Of a DNA stretch of 64,000 nt, positions 23,323 through 34,234 are shown in pieces. The stretch is taken from positions 343,553,081 to 343,617,080 of the forward strand of contig JAUPFV010000001.1 in NCBI GenBank assembly GCA_036936605.1, given 5' to 3'. The DNA comes from Limnanthes douglasii subsp. nivea (lineage: Eukaryota; Streptophyta; Magnoliopsida; Brassicales; Limnanthaceae). Every line of letters begins with the position of its first letter. Position 1 is the stretch's first letter. Made by a program: the position numbers and the translations under genes. The notes under the pieces were generated by a model. That model had not been told where the DNA came from, searched no databases, and saw only the letters and a list, made by a program, of their open reading frames with translations.

Positions 23323-26300
23323 TGTTCATACAAGTACCTAGGGCATACCCCGAAGAGTTATAATCGACATAAAGAGGTCGATAGATAGGATTTTGTTAAA
23401 ACAAACATAGTAGGAATGACGGAAACAACAGAGATAAACTAGAATAACTAAATTAACGTTACAAGGGTCAATCAGACCGACATAAAATAACTCCAAAGAA
23501 GTCCACACCAATAGAAGTCAATGGACAAGACCGAGGAGGAGATGACTGTTCATACACTGATAAGGGGTGTATGGATTATCGAAATAGGATGAGCCATGGT
23601 GGTCCCCCTCGGGCCGCAATTAAAGTAGAAGAATAAATAAATAAACTCAATTAAAAGCAATTACATAGGTCGGCCAATCTTGGTGCCATGGAATCTAAAC
23701 TGAAGATCAGAGAAGATTCAGTGAGAAACCATAGAGGCATTGGCCGGAGGGGAACAAAAAATTCTTGAGTCCCTCTCCTTCCAGACGTGATAAATTACCG
23801 CGCCAAAGCAAGAGCCCCAACTATGACGGTTTCGAGAGTGGGACCAATTTGACGTCTCATAGACCCAAGACTGCCAACACGAAGCGGGAAAAGGGAAATC
23901 TAGTTTTGAACTAGCAAATGTCCAAATACTCTGAGTGAAACTACAGTTAAAGAGGAGATGGATAATAGTTTCATAAGCAGAGTTGCATAAGGCACAATCA
24001 GGTGGGGTATTGAAACCCCAACTGAGAAGCTTATCTCTGGTAGAAAGTTTGCCCAGGATAGTGAGCCATAAGATACATGAGTGACGATGAATATTGAATT
24101 TATTCCATACTAACCTGGCCCACCCCACAACGGGAGCAGGCGTGCGAATAGCGTTATAGGTATCCTTTATTGCGAAGGTTGATGTTAGGATGGGGCAGGG
24201 TGAGGATGAGGTTATTGATCTCTAGAAGATTATATCGATTTCTAGCTCTAGCCGGTCTGATGTTTGGAGGCCAATTCCAATGACCATCGAGAATGATATC
24301 TGATACCTTGAGGTTTTTCCCGAGCCATGAATCCTTGATGATATTGCTACCATTGTGCGAAGCAAAAGAGGTAGAGAGGATCCATGTGTCATACCAGAAG
24401 AAATTACTCGAAACATTGCCAATAGCAACCCTGTACAAATTACTAGCCAACGGGCGAAGATGAAGAATTTTCCTTCAAATCCAATAAGGGGATGAACCAA
24501 TAGAAAGATCCCATAAATTATTATTTTTAATATTTTCTATTTGTATCCAATCACACCAGATAAAGTGATTGCTATTACTAATAATAGACCAGAGATGCTT
24601 AAGGGCATCCGCATGATTCCAGATTTTTAGATCCAGTATCCCAAAGCCGCCCTCTTTTGTAGGAGAGGTGATATTAGATCAGGCCACTTTGGCCCCATGA
24701 ATTTTCATAGCGGAACCCGGCCAAAGGAAACGACGAAGGTTCTGAATCAGCTCTTTAATGATCCTAGAGGGGAGAATGAAGATGGAAGACTAATAAACTT
24801 GACCAACAAATAACACAGATTTGATAAGCTGGGGTCTACCCGCATATGACAGATGCTTGGAGGTCCAAGAATCAATCGTGGCGATAATTTTATGAAGAAG
24901 AGGACGAAAATCTGAGTAGGTAAGACAACCAGTAAGAAGGGGGAATCCCAGATATTTGACTGGGAGAGAACCTTCCAAATGACCCATAATAGACAAGAGC
25001 TCAGAACGAAGAGGATTATTGATACCCGACAAAAATATATGACTTTTTGAGGGGTTTACTTTTAGACCGGAGAGGGAGTAGAAATCATCCAGATCCTCTT
25101 TGATGAGGAGAATGAACTTGACATTAGCATGACAGAAAATCATAAGATCGTCTGCAAAACACAGATTTGTAATTTTGAGTTTGTGACACTTCCAGTGAAC
25201 CCGGAAGTTTTTGTCATTACTTTTCTCTTTGAGGGTACTTGGAAGAACTTGCATAACAAGGAGAAAGAGAAAAGGGGAAAGTGGGTCCCCTTGCCTGAGA
25301 CCCTTTCTACCTTTGAAGTTACCATAAGGATCTTCATTAATATTGATGGAGTAAGAGGGGGATGAGATGCAGTTGATAATCCAAGTGATCATCTTATCCG
25401 GGAATTTCATTGCCACAAGAATGTCAAGGATGAGATACCAACAGACATAATAAAAAACTTTCATAAGATCAATTTTAAGGGCTACAATTTTACCTCTACG
25501 ATTAGTATGATAACCTCTAAGATGTTCCTACCAGAGACGAAAGTCGATTGTGAATTGTCAATCAGATAGGGGAATGAATCCTTAATTCTATTAGCTAAGA
25601 TTTTAGAGATAGTCTTGTAAACAACATTACAAAGAGAAATATGTCTAAAATCTGCAGCCACCGAAGGGGAATCCTTTTTGGGAATGAGAGAAATGAAAGT
25701 GGAGTTCCAAAAGGTTTTGAGAATTTCGGTTTGGAAAAACTCTAGAACACCGTTACAGATGTCCTGACCAACAATATTCCAGCTGGATTTGAAAAAACTG
25801 GAATTAAAACCATCAGGACCATACGATTTATTACTATCAATATGAAAATGGTAGGCTTAATCTCCTCGTTAGTGATTGCACGTATCATTGAGGTTTTGTC
25901 AATATTACTGAATTTAGAGGAAAGAAGATAGGAGACTTTCTCAAACCCCGGATAACCAACAGGATGCCTAGTACCAAGGGAGTCCTCAAAGTCACTCACA
26001 ATGACTTTGGAAACACCAGCGGGAGTTGAAACAGTGATACCATGGTCATTATTGATAAAAATAATTTTGTTATGGAAAAGACGAGTTTTTATACTGTTAT
26101 GGAAAAATTTGGTATTTTTATCACCAAGCTTAATCCAGTTTTCTCTAGATTTTTGCTTGAGGAAGGATTCTTCAGCACGACTAAGAAAGATGAAATTCGT
26201 AGAAACCTCAACTTCTTTGGTGACAAGGATAGGGTTAAGGGGGTCGATGGCGAGATTAGATTGAGCTTGAAAAAGATTTTTTTGAGCATTATAAACCCTA

Positions 26301-27440
26301 GAACTAATGTTGTTAAACTCATTACGATTGACACAAGAAAGCTCATGCTGAAGACGATTGAGTTTATCAATGACAAGACTCATACTAGAGGAAGATATAG
26401 GAAGATTCCAGCTTTTGTAAACAATGTTTTTGAACTGAGGATAGGATTGCCACATGTTAAAGATTCCAGCTTTTCCGACTAATGTCACTTTGGTTTTTTA
26501 CGTCTTTGACGGGGGAACCCAAGATTGAGGGTGACAGTGGTGTGATCAGAGGAACAGAGAAAACTAAAGTGAGCGAATGACATTGACAAGAGATCATCCC
26601 AGTCAGGGCTGACTAGAACACGATCGATTTTGGAAAGGATGAGATGAATAGGTTGTTTATTAATCCAAGAGAAGAGGAATCCAGTAGATCGAAGATCACT
26701 GAGGTAGTAGAAATTATTGAAGTCATCAATTGTTGAGGACCAGTTTTTGGAGGAGCCTAGTCGCTCCTCCGGATGACGAATGGCATTGAAATCCCCTAAG
26801 GAGACCCAGGGGATGCCCTGATCTTGCTTGAAAATGGTTATTAAATCATTCCAAAGATGAGTACGATCCTGAGCATCATTAAATGCATAGATGGCAGTGA
26901 ATCTGAATGTGGCATTGAAATTATGGCACTTGGCCATGCAATGAATATACTGAGAGGAATGGGATAACCTAGAAATAGTGATAACACTAAGGTTCCAGAT
27001 AATCCAAATTCTACCAAGAGGATGAGAGGAGTGATTGGTAATAACATGCCAAAAGGGAACCATATACCTAATAATAGACTCGAGTTTAAAAAGTTGGACT
27101 TTTGTTTCAACTAAAATTAACAATGAGATACTATTACTAATAATGAAATCAGTAACATCTTTTTTCCTAACAGGATCATTAAGACCCCGGACATTCCAAG
27201 AAGCAATATACATAAATGAAAAAGACTTACAGTGCATTAGACAATGATCCTTTCGGAGGACAAAACCCATATTACCGAATTCAATGACGCTAGAAGAGCA
27301 AAACCTCTTAAAAGGTGAATCCACCTTTTTATTGTTTCCAACAACTTTGATCTCTTCCAATGAATCTGAAGAAAAAAAACTTGTTGGAAACGAACCAACC
27401 TTTTTCATCAAATCCAAGTCTACAATCTTAAGTTTGTCAC
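23323..27440 (-). mobile_element. L1-type LINE, copy 1, 5'-truncated
   Basis: In order on the minus strand: the tail of ORF1 (VDLDLM...DSPFKRFCSS, 27435-27290), the ORF2 endonuclease, reverse transcriptase and zf-RVT end, then a 3' UTR that ends in GGTATGCCCTAGGTA (23349-23335) and TTGTATGAACA. The same 3' terminal sequence closes LINE copy 3 at 55341-55367, which fixes the family's 3' end. ORF1 is lost upstream of about 27440. This is the best preserved of the three copies but is not intact. Confidence 0.85.
23718..27213 (-). pseudogene. LINE ORF2 (endonuclease-RT-zf-RVT), frameshifted
   Basis: ORF2 starts at ATG 27213 (MYIASWNVRGLNDPV) and runs open through the apurinic endonuclease domain, with SLGDFNAIRHPEE, SDLRSTGF and SSDHTTV motifs, to a stop at 26485. 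A one-base shift leads into the linker frame (26488 to about 25850, with NWIKLGDKNTKFFHNS). Another shift precedes the reverse transcriptase frame (25464-24790), with GLRQGDPLSPFLF and the catalytic CFADDLMIF. More breaks separate the C-terminal zf-RVT region (24128-23718), with WNKFNIHRHSCILWL and CALC...HLLFNC. The protein would nick target DNA and copy element RNA there. At least three frame breaks make this copy inactive. Confidence 0.85.
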
Positions 27441-28500
27441 ATCCAAACAAATAGCTTACCAAAATCTTATAAAAATTTATATATAACATTAAATTATTAA
27501 TAAGAAAAATAAAAATAAAATCTAAATAAATAAAATAATAAAAATAAAAATAAGAAGAACCCACTATATAAATCACATGCATACCCATGTGATTTAATAA
27601 TGGGACCACCAAAACAAAAGTAAGAATTAAAATAAAAAATGTAGAGGTAAATTTAAAATTAATTCGATAGAGAGAAAATGTTACAGCAGCTTAACAAGAG
27701 ACTAAGCTCCTTCACGTGCTTTGAGGACGACCTCACAAGCAAGAAAATCTGTCGAATGAAAGCTAACGGGACATAAACCATAATAACTTCATATCTATGT
27801 ATGAAGCAAAAGAAACCCAATGAAGGGTCTGAGTCTTGCCGGAGCCGAACAAGAATCAGTTTCGACCTCGAAACCACACTCGACACTCGATTTAACCAGA
27901 ACCGGTTGCTACACTGAGCCAACTCATAACCGAGCCAATCCAGACTCTGCACCGAACTAGACCGTAACCATATCCAACATTGTACTAAGGTCGCAAAACC
28001 AACAACACTCTCACGGCACCAGTCACTCTCAACTGGAGCCAACCCCAGAGAAGGCTTGAGCAAGCCTACCGAAGAAGAAAGATGAAACGCCGAAAGGATA
28101 ACTACGAACCTCATTTCCAGAGAATATGGCAGATCCGAGAGAGAAGTCGATGACTCTCGCCGCCAACAAGAATAATAGAACCGCGGAAGGGAATAAGTGA
28201 GTCGAGATAGAGTGGGACACTCAGATCTGACGATACTCGAAATCAACAAAGCAGTCAGAGTCGGTGAAAGAAAAGACTGGAAATAAAAAACTTGAAACTA
28301 ACTAAGAAACCAGAAACCAAAGCAATCACAACCAGCTTGATCGGGAAAGAAGAAGGACATAGACTATTATGGTTTTCAGGCCAAAAGGCCTGAAACCCCA
28401 AGAAAAACAAAAAAGTTACTAGTATCGGTAATAAGTTATCGTTGAAGGAAGAGAGAGGGGAGAGGCTTTTCTCTCTCTAAAACCAGAAGTGGCTACGTTT
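27441..28500 (-). other. AT-rich link and GC-richer block next to LINE copy 1
   Basis: From 27441 to 27660 the DNA is AT-rich. From 27660 to 28490 it is clearly GC-richer and, read on the minus strand, begins with CCTCTCCCCTCTCTCTTCC and holds a 196-codon frame (28249-27659) with no domain I recognise. Position and pyrimidine-rich start would fit a LINE 5' UTR separated from ORF2 by loss of ORF1. It could equally be an unrelated element. I do not call the frame a gene. Confidence 0.35.
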
Positions 28501-28667
28501 ATGTGATAATTTATTTTTAAATATATAAGTTTTTTTTCTTTTACAAATATTAAATTCTATTGGATATAAATTTGATATAGGGAATAATTTTCTGGAATAA
28601 AAATATATAAACGGATGTGTGCGGTACAAAAAATCTAAATAATTGTCAAAACAATTGAATTAAACAG

Positions 28668-29880
28668 CAACTAGGATGTTGTAGACTTGAGATGATCCAA
28701 GATGGTTGGTACTTGATCTCAATTATATCTGATCCTGAGTTTTATTCAGAGTTACTTCCTATTCAATAATTTATTCAAACATGTTGAGAGATGACTGATT
28801 CTCACTGCTATAATCACTCTTAAAATAACAATGGCTTGACATGAAGGCAATTTTAATCTGCAGACCATTATTGAAGAAACAAACAAATAATGTAAGATTA
28901 AAACAAAATGTATGTGCAGTCGTAAAGTATTACTTCTCTGTTTTATAATATGTGTCTTTCTAAATTAAGTTTTATTGTTTCATAATATATGTCGTTCTCA
29001 TTTTCCATGCAGCGTTGATTACATAATTTCACTTTCAACCAATAAAATAGTTGACCATGTACACAACTTATTAACTCCGTCAATCAATTTTTTTTTTATT
29101 CTTTCAAAGTCATCATTACTATCATTAATATTGATGAAAAAACCTTAAACGAGTAATGTTATAAAACAAAGGTAATAGTTGATATCAGTCATAAGGTAAC
29201 AAGTACTAAAACCTTCACTTTTGAATATATAAGTTGATATTTTAATATGCTATAATATTAGTATTAGAACCCAAATTGCAGTTTAACATAATTGTAATTT
29301 ATAATATATGTAAACAATTTATTTTATGATTTTTATTTATTTATATACTCTAGCATATATTCTACATAGGACTATATATAATTTAGTTAGAACATATAAG
29401 AATATAAGAATTACAGTTAATATACACTATTTATATATTATCAAAATTATTTTATATAATATTAATACAAAAATGTTAACAAATAAATAAATTTAAATTT
29501 TGGTTAATTTTATTTTTTATTAAAATTAATTGTTTTTTATTATTTATATAATTCATATCATTTATAAATATCAATTAACAATAAATTTCAAAACAAAACA
29601 ACTCAAATTAAGACACAATAAAGCTCTCTCTTCTCTCCTCAAATTTTTTATTTTCAACGGTCACTTTTGAAGCTTCCTCATTCTCTTGCTTTTCCCATGG
29701 TGATCCTGTCTATGACTTTTCTTTCTTCCTCTTGGCCTACTAATTAGTGATTGTTTTTATCTTATGGCTCATTTCTCTCCATCTGCATTTGTGATCCCAA
29801 GAAGGGTGGCTGTTAGAAGCCATTTTCCCTTCCTTCTCCTTAGTCATACTTTTACTGTCTAGATTTATTCTTGTAAATAA
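28668..29880 (+). repeat. Tandem duplication, copy A (1.21 kb)
   Basis: Begins CAACTAGGATGTTGTAGACT and ends with TTTATTCTTG. It abuts copy B exactly. Identity to B is roughly 88-90% by eye. Both carry a Stowaway-like MITE and end in a shared pyrimidine-rich 250-bp stretch (GAAGCTTCCTCATTCTCTTG). Copy A lacks the foldback MITE that sits in copy B. Confidence 0.85.
28931..29175. mobile_element. Stowaway-like MITE in copy A
   Basis: TACTTCTCTGTTTTATAATA followed by TGTGTCTTTCT matches the well-known plant mariner-like MITE terminus (CTCCCTCCGTTCCATAATA type). A rough inverse, AATGTTATAAAACAAAGGTA, lies near 29154-29173. Non-coding. Confidence 0.55.
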
Positions 29881-30143
29881 CAACCCGGATGTTGTAGACT
29901 TTAGACGATCCAAGATGGTTGTTGCTTGATCTCAGTTAGATCTGATCCTGGGTTTTATTTAGAGTTACTTCCTATTCAATAAATTATTCAAACATGCTGA
30001 CAGATGACTGCTTCTCACTGCTATAATCACTCTTGGAATAACAATAGTTTGGCATGAAGGCAATTTTAATGTCCATACCATTATTGAAGAAACACAAAAA
30101 TAATATAAGATTAAAACAAAATATACGTGCATTCGTAAAGTAT

Positions 30144-30377
30144 TACTCCCTCTATTTTATAATATGTGTCTTTCTAAACGAATTTCTATTGTTTCATAAT
30201 ATATATCGTTCTTATTTTCCAATGCACCATTGATTACATGTATTTCACTTTCAACCAATAAAATAGTTTACCATGTACACAAGTTATCAATCAAATTTAT
30301 TTTCTTTTAAAGTCATCATTATTATCCTTAATATTGATGAAAAAACCTTAAACGACTAATATTATGAAACATAGGTA
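30144..30377. mobile_element. Stowaway-like MITE in copy B
   Basis: TACTCCCTCTATTTTATAAT is the terminal motif. The other end reads ATTATGAAACATAGGTAA, a diverged inverse. It is the duplicate of the MITE at 28931 and therefore predates the tandem duplication. Confidence 0.6.
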
Positions 30378-30404
30378 ATAGTTGATATCAGTCATAAGGT
30401 AACA

Positions 30405-30829
30405 GGCTTTGAACAATACATTATCCCTCGACTATCGCATTTGGTGGCAGATAGTCCCTTGACTTTCAAATGTCCATTGACAGTCCCTGGACTATCGCGT
30501 TTGGATAAAGTTAGTCAACCAGATCCTCTGATCTATGAGAGGCTGCCACCTGTCAACATAGTCCCCAAATTTTTGTATCACCACTAGTCTCTTGAGTTTA
30601 GTTATCCGTAATATTCTACATTTTGGGTTTGACATAACTTAAGGGACTAGTGGTGATACAAAAATCTGGGGACCATTGTGACAGGTGGCAGTCTCTCATG
30701 GATCAGAGGATCTGGTGGACTAACTTTATCCAAGCGCGATAGTCCATGGACTGTCAATGGACATTTGAAAGTCAAAGGACTATCTATCACCAAACGATAT
30801 AGTCGATGGACGATTTACTGTTCAATGCC
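30405..30829. mobile_element. Foldback MITE, family copy 1, with 10-bp target duplication
   Basis: 425 bp whose halves are inverted copies of each other over about 190 bases per arm: GGCTTTGAACAATACATT at the left and the inverse of GGCATTGAACAGTAAAT at the right, both followed by GACTATCG, ACTTTCAAATGTCCATTGAC and GGATAAAGTTAGTC words. TAAGGTAACA flanks it on both sides (30395-30404 and 30830-30839); copy A has this 10-mer only once, so it is the empty site. Long inverted repeats with a 9-10 bp duplication suggest a Mutator-like MITE. Confidence 0.9.
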
Positions 30830-32287
30830 TAAGGTAACAAGTACTAAAACCTTCCATTTTAAATATATACATTGATATTTTTAATTTACAAAAATAAATA
30901 AACAAATTTCTTTTATCCTTTTTAAGTTCATATACTATAATATTAGTATTAAAGACCGAATTTTAATTTAAAATAATTGTAATTTATAATATATGTATAA
31001 AATAGGTAAACAATTTATTTTATGAAAAATCATATTTATATACTCTAACATATATTCTACATAAAAACTATATATAATTTAGTTAGATAGTCTAAGAATT
31101 ACAATTAATATACACTATTTATATATTAGCAAAATTATTTTATATAATATTAAAACAAAAAATTTAACAAATAAATAAATTTAAATTTTGGTTGGTTTAA
31201 TTTTTATTAAAATTAGTTGTTTCTTTTATTATTTATATAATTCATATCATTTAAAAATGTCAAATAACAAAAAAAAACTCAAATTAAGACACAATAAAGC
31301 TCTCTCTTCTTTCCTCAAATTTTTTATTTTCAACGGTAACTTTTGAAGCTTCCTCATTCTCTTGCTTTTCCCATTGTAATCCTACCCATGGATTTTCTTT
31401 CTTCTGATTGGCCTACTAGATAGTGATTGTTTTTGCCTTATGGCTCATTTCTCTCCCTCTGCATTTGTGATCCCAAGAAGGGTGGCTGTTAGAAGCCATT
31501 TTTCCTTCGCCCCTTGGTCATACTTTTACTGCTTGGATTTATTCTTGCAACCTTTGGCCACCTAAATCTCATGTATGTGCATCTTATCTTCTCTCTTGTG
31601 ATTGGTCGTTACTTAGACCTATGTCTAACTCTCTATTTAGCATCACACCCCCTCTCATCTCCCATGCCTTCTTCCTTTCAAAGTTTTTAGTCATTGTCTG
31701 CCAATCCTCTTTAAAACTGCATCATTGCCATGTCAAGCTCCCTATTTACCCATCTCAAGCCCTCTATTCTTTATTCTTCTGGCTATTCCCAGTGACATTT
31801 CGTTCAGTCTCATCTATTCCATCCATGTCTAATTCTTCTGTCCCATAACTTGACTCATTTTCCACTCAAATTTTTGTGTCTATTTCCACCTCTTACTCTT
31901 TCTATCCTTAAACCTCCAATCTCCTGGCTTTTACTTTATTCACCTCAGTAAATTTTCTTTTAACTGCCTATGTCTAGTTAGCGTAACCAACTTTGCTAAT
32001 TCTTCAAGTTACTTTCTTAAGCCCATTGGTAAGCCCCCTCTTTTGTCCTTTGCATACACCACACCATTTTACCTGAGCCATATTTCTTTTAAATTGTGCC
32101 TCAACCCTCTTTTTTTCTCTCTCCCCTCATGTGGGTTCTTAACAGAGCATCTTTACTCTACTCTCATCCCATGTCCCTTAAAAGTTTCCACTATAAGCTT
32201 ATTACCATAAAACCCGAGTCTACCCTTAATCCACCTAGCAATCATCTTCCCACCCTTTTTCTTTAAAATACTTCATTATTTGTTGTA

Positions 32288-32970
32288 TTGCCTTATTCAG
32301 GCAATAAACTTCAATATCAACCTTATATCCCTCTCAGCCTTCCTAGTCTTTGTCTAGTTCCCCCCCCCCCCCCCCCTCATGCTACTTATGTTATTTTTGA
32401 GACCTTCTCTCAAACCCCGATACCTCTCTCTTTTATCTCTAATAACCTTCCATCTATAAACTCTCATTATTCTGTTCTAAACATATCCCATTTATCATCT
32501 AGAAAAACTCAAATTATCTACTCTAAAATTTCCATATATCATTATCTGAATTCTCTTATCTCCTTCAGCAGGTCATGTTCCTCTTCGGATTCTTTGCGCC
32601 CTAGTAAGCCGTCGGGAAAGGTGGGGTCTTCCTCTTCAGTCCGTACTCAGGCTCTGTCTTCGGCTCTGGTATCTTTCCCTCCACCATCCTCCACCATAAT
32701 CTCCTCAGTTGATATATATTCCCTTAATCTCATCTATGTCTCCAACCCTTCGTCTAGTCACAAGAATCACATTGGTCCCATCCCTCCTTCATACTGTATC
32801 TCCCCATCCTAAGAGGCTTATGTTAAAAGTGCTCTTTCCCTCGCCATATTCCATATAGAATCGAGTCAAGGTCATATTATGTTCCAAGAGGCTAACTCTG
32901 GTGCTCACCGTGATCCCACCTCTTCTCCCATGTCATTATTGGAATCCAACCTCTTGTGGTGTTCACTAAG
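32288..32970 (+). pseudogene. LINE copy 2 ORF1, 5' part (probable)
   Basis: A frame from 32288 to 32812 is Ser/Pro-rich, with SCSSSDSLRPSKPSGKVGSS near 32575. It continues past a stop to 32970, where a transposable element interrupts it. A Ser/Pro-rich N-terminus would fit LINE ORF1, but nothing homologous survives in the other two copies for comparison. A run of 17 C lies at 32360-32376. Confidence 0.4.
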
Positions 32971-34226
32971 TGATACGGAAAATCGCAAGTGTACGATTTC
33001 CGTTGTAGTTTTAGAGTATATTAGACTCGAATATCGAACCCAAGGGAATAAATCTATTTTTAAATCTACAATATAATATAAAAATATACTAATTAATAAA
33101 CAAAAAATAAAAGAATAATTTTTTAAAATAAAAATAAAATGAAATTTAATAAATATTAGAAATTATTCCGAGTTAATAAGCATGTATCAACAAATTATAA
33201 TGTATTTTATATAATCAAATTAACCTAACTTTTGAAATTATTCTTTAAAGACACGTTCTCTTTCAGAGTGTTGTGATCATCTCTCGGTCTCACACAACTA
33301 ACCCTCTTGTAAGGCTGGTTATATCTATAGTCCCCTACCTCCTACAATTAGGTCATAAATTCTAAGAACCTAGTTCAGACTTCACTGGGTCATTGTCGTA
33401 GTAAACTACTCATTTAACCTAATGGTATTGACATAGTTCAAGTAGATATTACCTCTCGCTCTCAATCTAAATGTATGATCAATCAATTAATCCCGTACGA
33501 AATTGAAAGCATTAGGATTAACATCAATACTAAAGATATAAACAAAAACTAAATTAATAAAGAAAATACACTACATTAAAAATTGTTTCCACATAAGTTT
33601 AATAACCCTTGAACAAAAAGGTTTAGCCCCTAGTGAGCATAAACCTAATAAGAAAAACAAAATAAGAAGACATAAAGAAAAGTAGTTTGTGTTGACGACC
33701 GCCTCGTTCTTTTTCGTTAGGGTTTTATTTATAGGAAGAGTTATGGGCTTTTTTATTGACCTTAATCTTCTAAAAATAAACCACATCGAGAGTATAATTA
33801 TAATATTAAATAAAATAATAATATTATAATTTACTACACAAGACCAAATATTTTATTCCTACAAATAAAATCATAATCTTTATCAAATAAAATAAAAGAA
33901 TTGTATTATTTTTTAAATTAAATAATAAAGATATTATAATTTATTCTTTAGGAAACTAAAATATTAAGATGGTGATCTTCAATTAATATCTTATCTTTTT
34001 TTCGTTTCTTTCTTTTATTCGTTCTCTAATTATCTTCAAGTTCTTGATTTTTATCTTCTTCTTTAATTATAGCTTTTATGTCCAATCTTAACTCATTTTT
34101 GCTCATTGTGCTCCAATTTCATTAATAAATAAAAAATAACCAAATGAGATTTATTTTAATTCATAATTAAAATAACAATTAAATTATTATAAAAGTAATA
34201 TAAAATTAAGGATAAATATACTCTGA
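32971..34226. mobile_element. 1256-bp unclassified insertion with 8-bp target duplication
   Basis: TCACTAAG occurs at 32963-32970 and again at 34227-34234, bracketing AT-rich sequence that starts TGATACGGAAAATCGCAAG and ends AAATATACTCTGA. Just inside the left end ACGGAAAATCG and CGATTTCCGT form a hairpin, followed by TCGAATATCGAACCCAAGGG, a sequence type I associate with dispersed non-coding plant repeats. No coding domain is visible; the 71-codon frame at 33786-33571 is not supported. Eight-base duplication would suit a hAT element, but clear terminal inverted repeats are not seen. Confidence 0.65.
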
Positions 34227-34234
34227 TCACTAAG

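Larger units (their letters stand above)
29881..31550 (+). repeat. Tandem duplication, copy B (with MITE insertion)
   Basis: Same unit as copy A, beginning CAACCCGGATGTTGTAGACT and ending GCTTGGATTTATTCTTGCAA. It is 1670 bp because of the 425-bp foldback element and its duplicated target. Sequence after 31550 leads into the pyrimidine-rich 5' part of LINE copy 2. Confidence 0.85.

Noticed and set aside
26001..26482. Plus-strand frames of 87 and 146 codons
   Set aside because: Antisense shadows of the LINE copy 1 ORF2 linker region; the minus-strand reading has clear LINE homology.
27659..28249. 196-codon minus-strand frame as a conserved gene
   Set aside because: No domain, no family resemblance, hydrophobic/Ser-rich composition typical of a chance frame in GC-richer DNA beside a transposon.
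28668..31550. Tandem units as LINE promoter monomers like those of mouse L1
   Set aside because: The 1.2-kb units contain a MITE and long AT-rich DNA and are not found next to the other LINE copies; an ordinary tandem duplication explains them.
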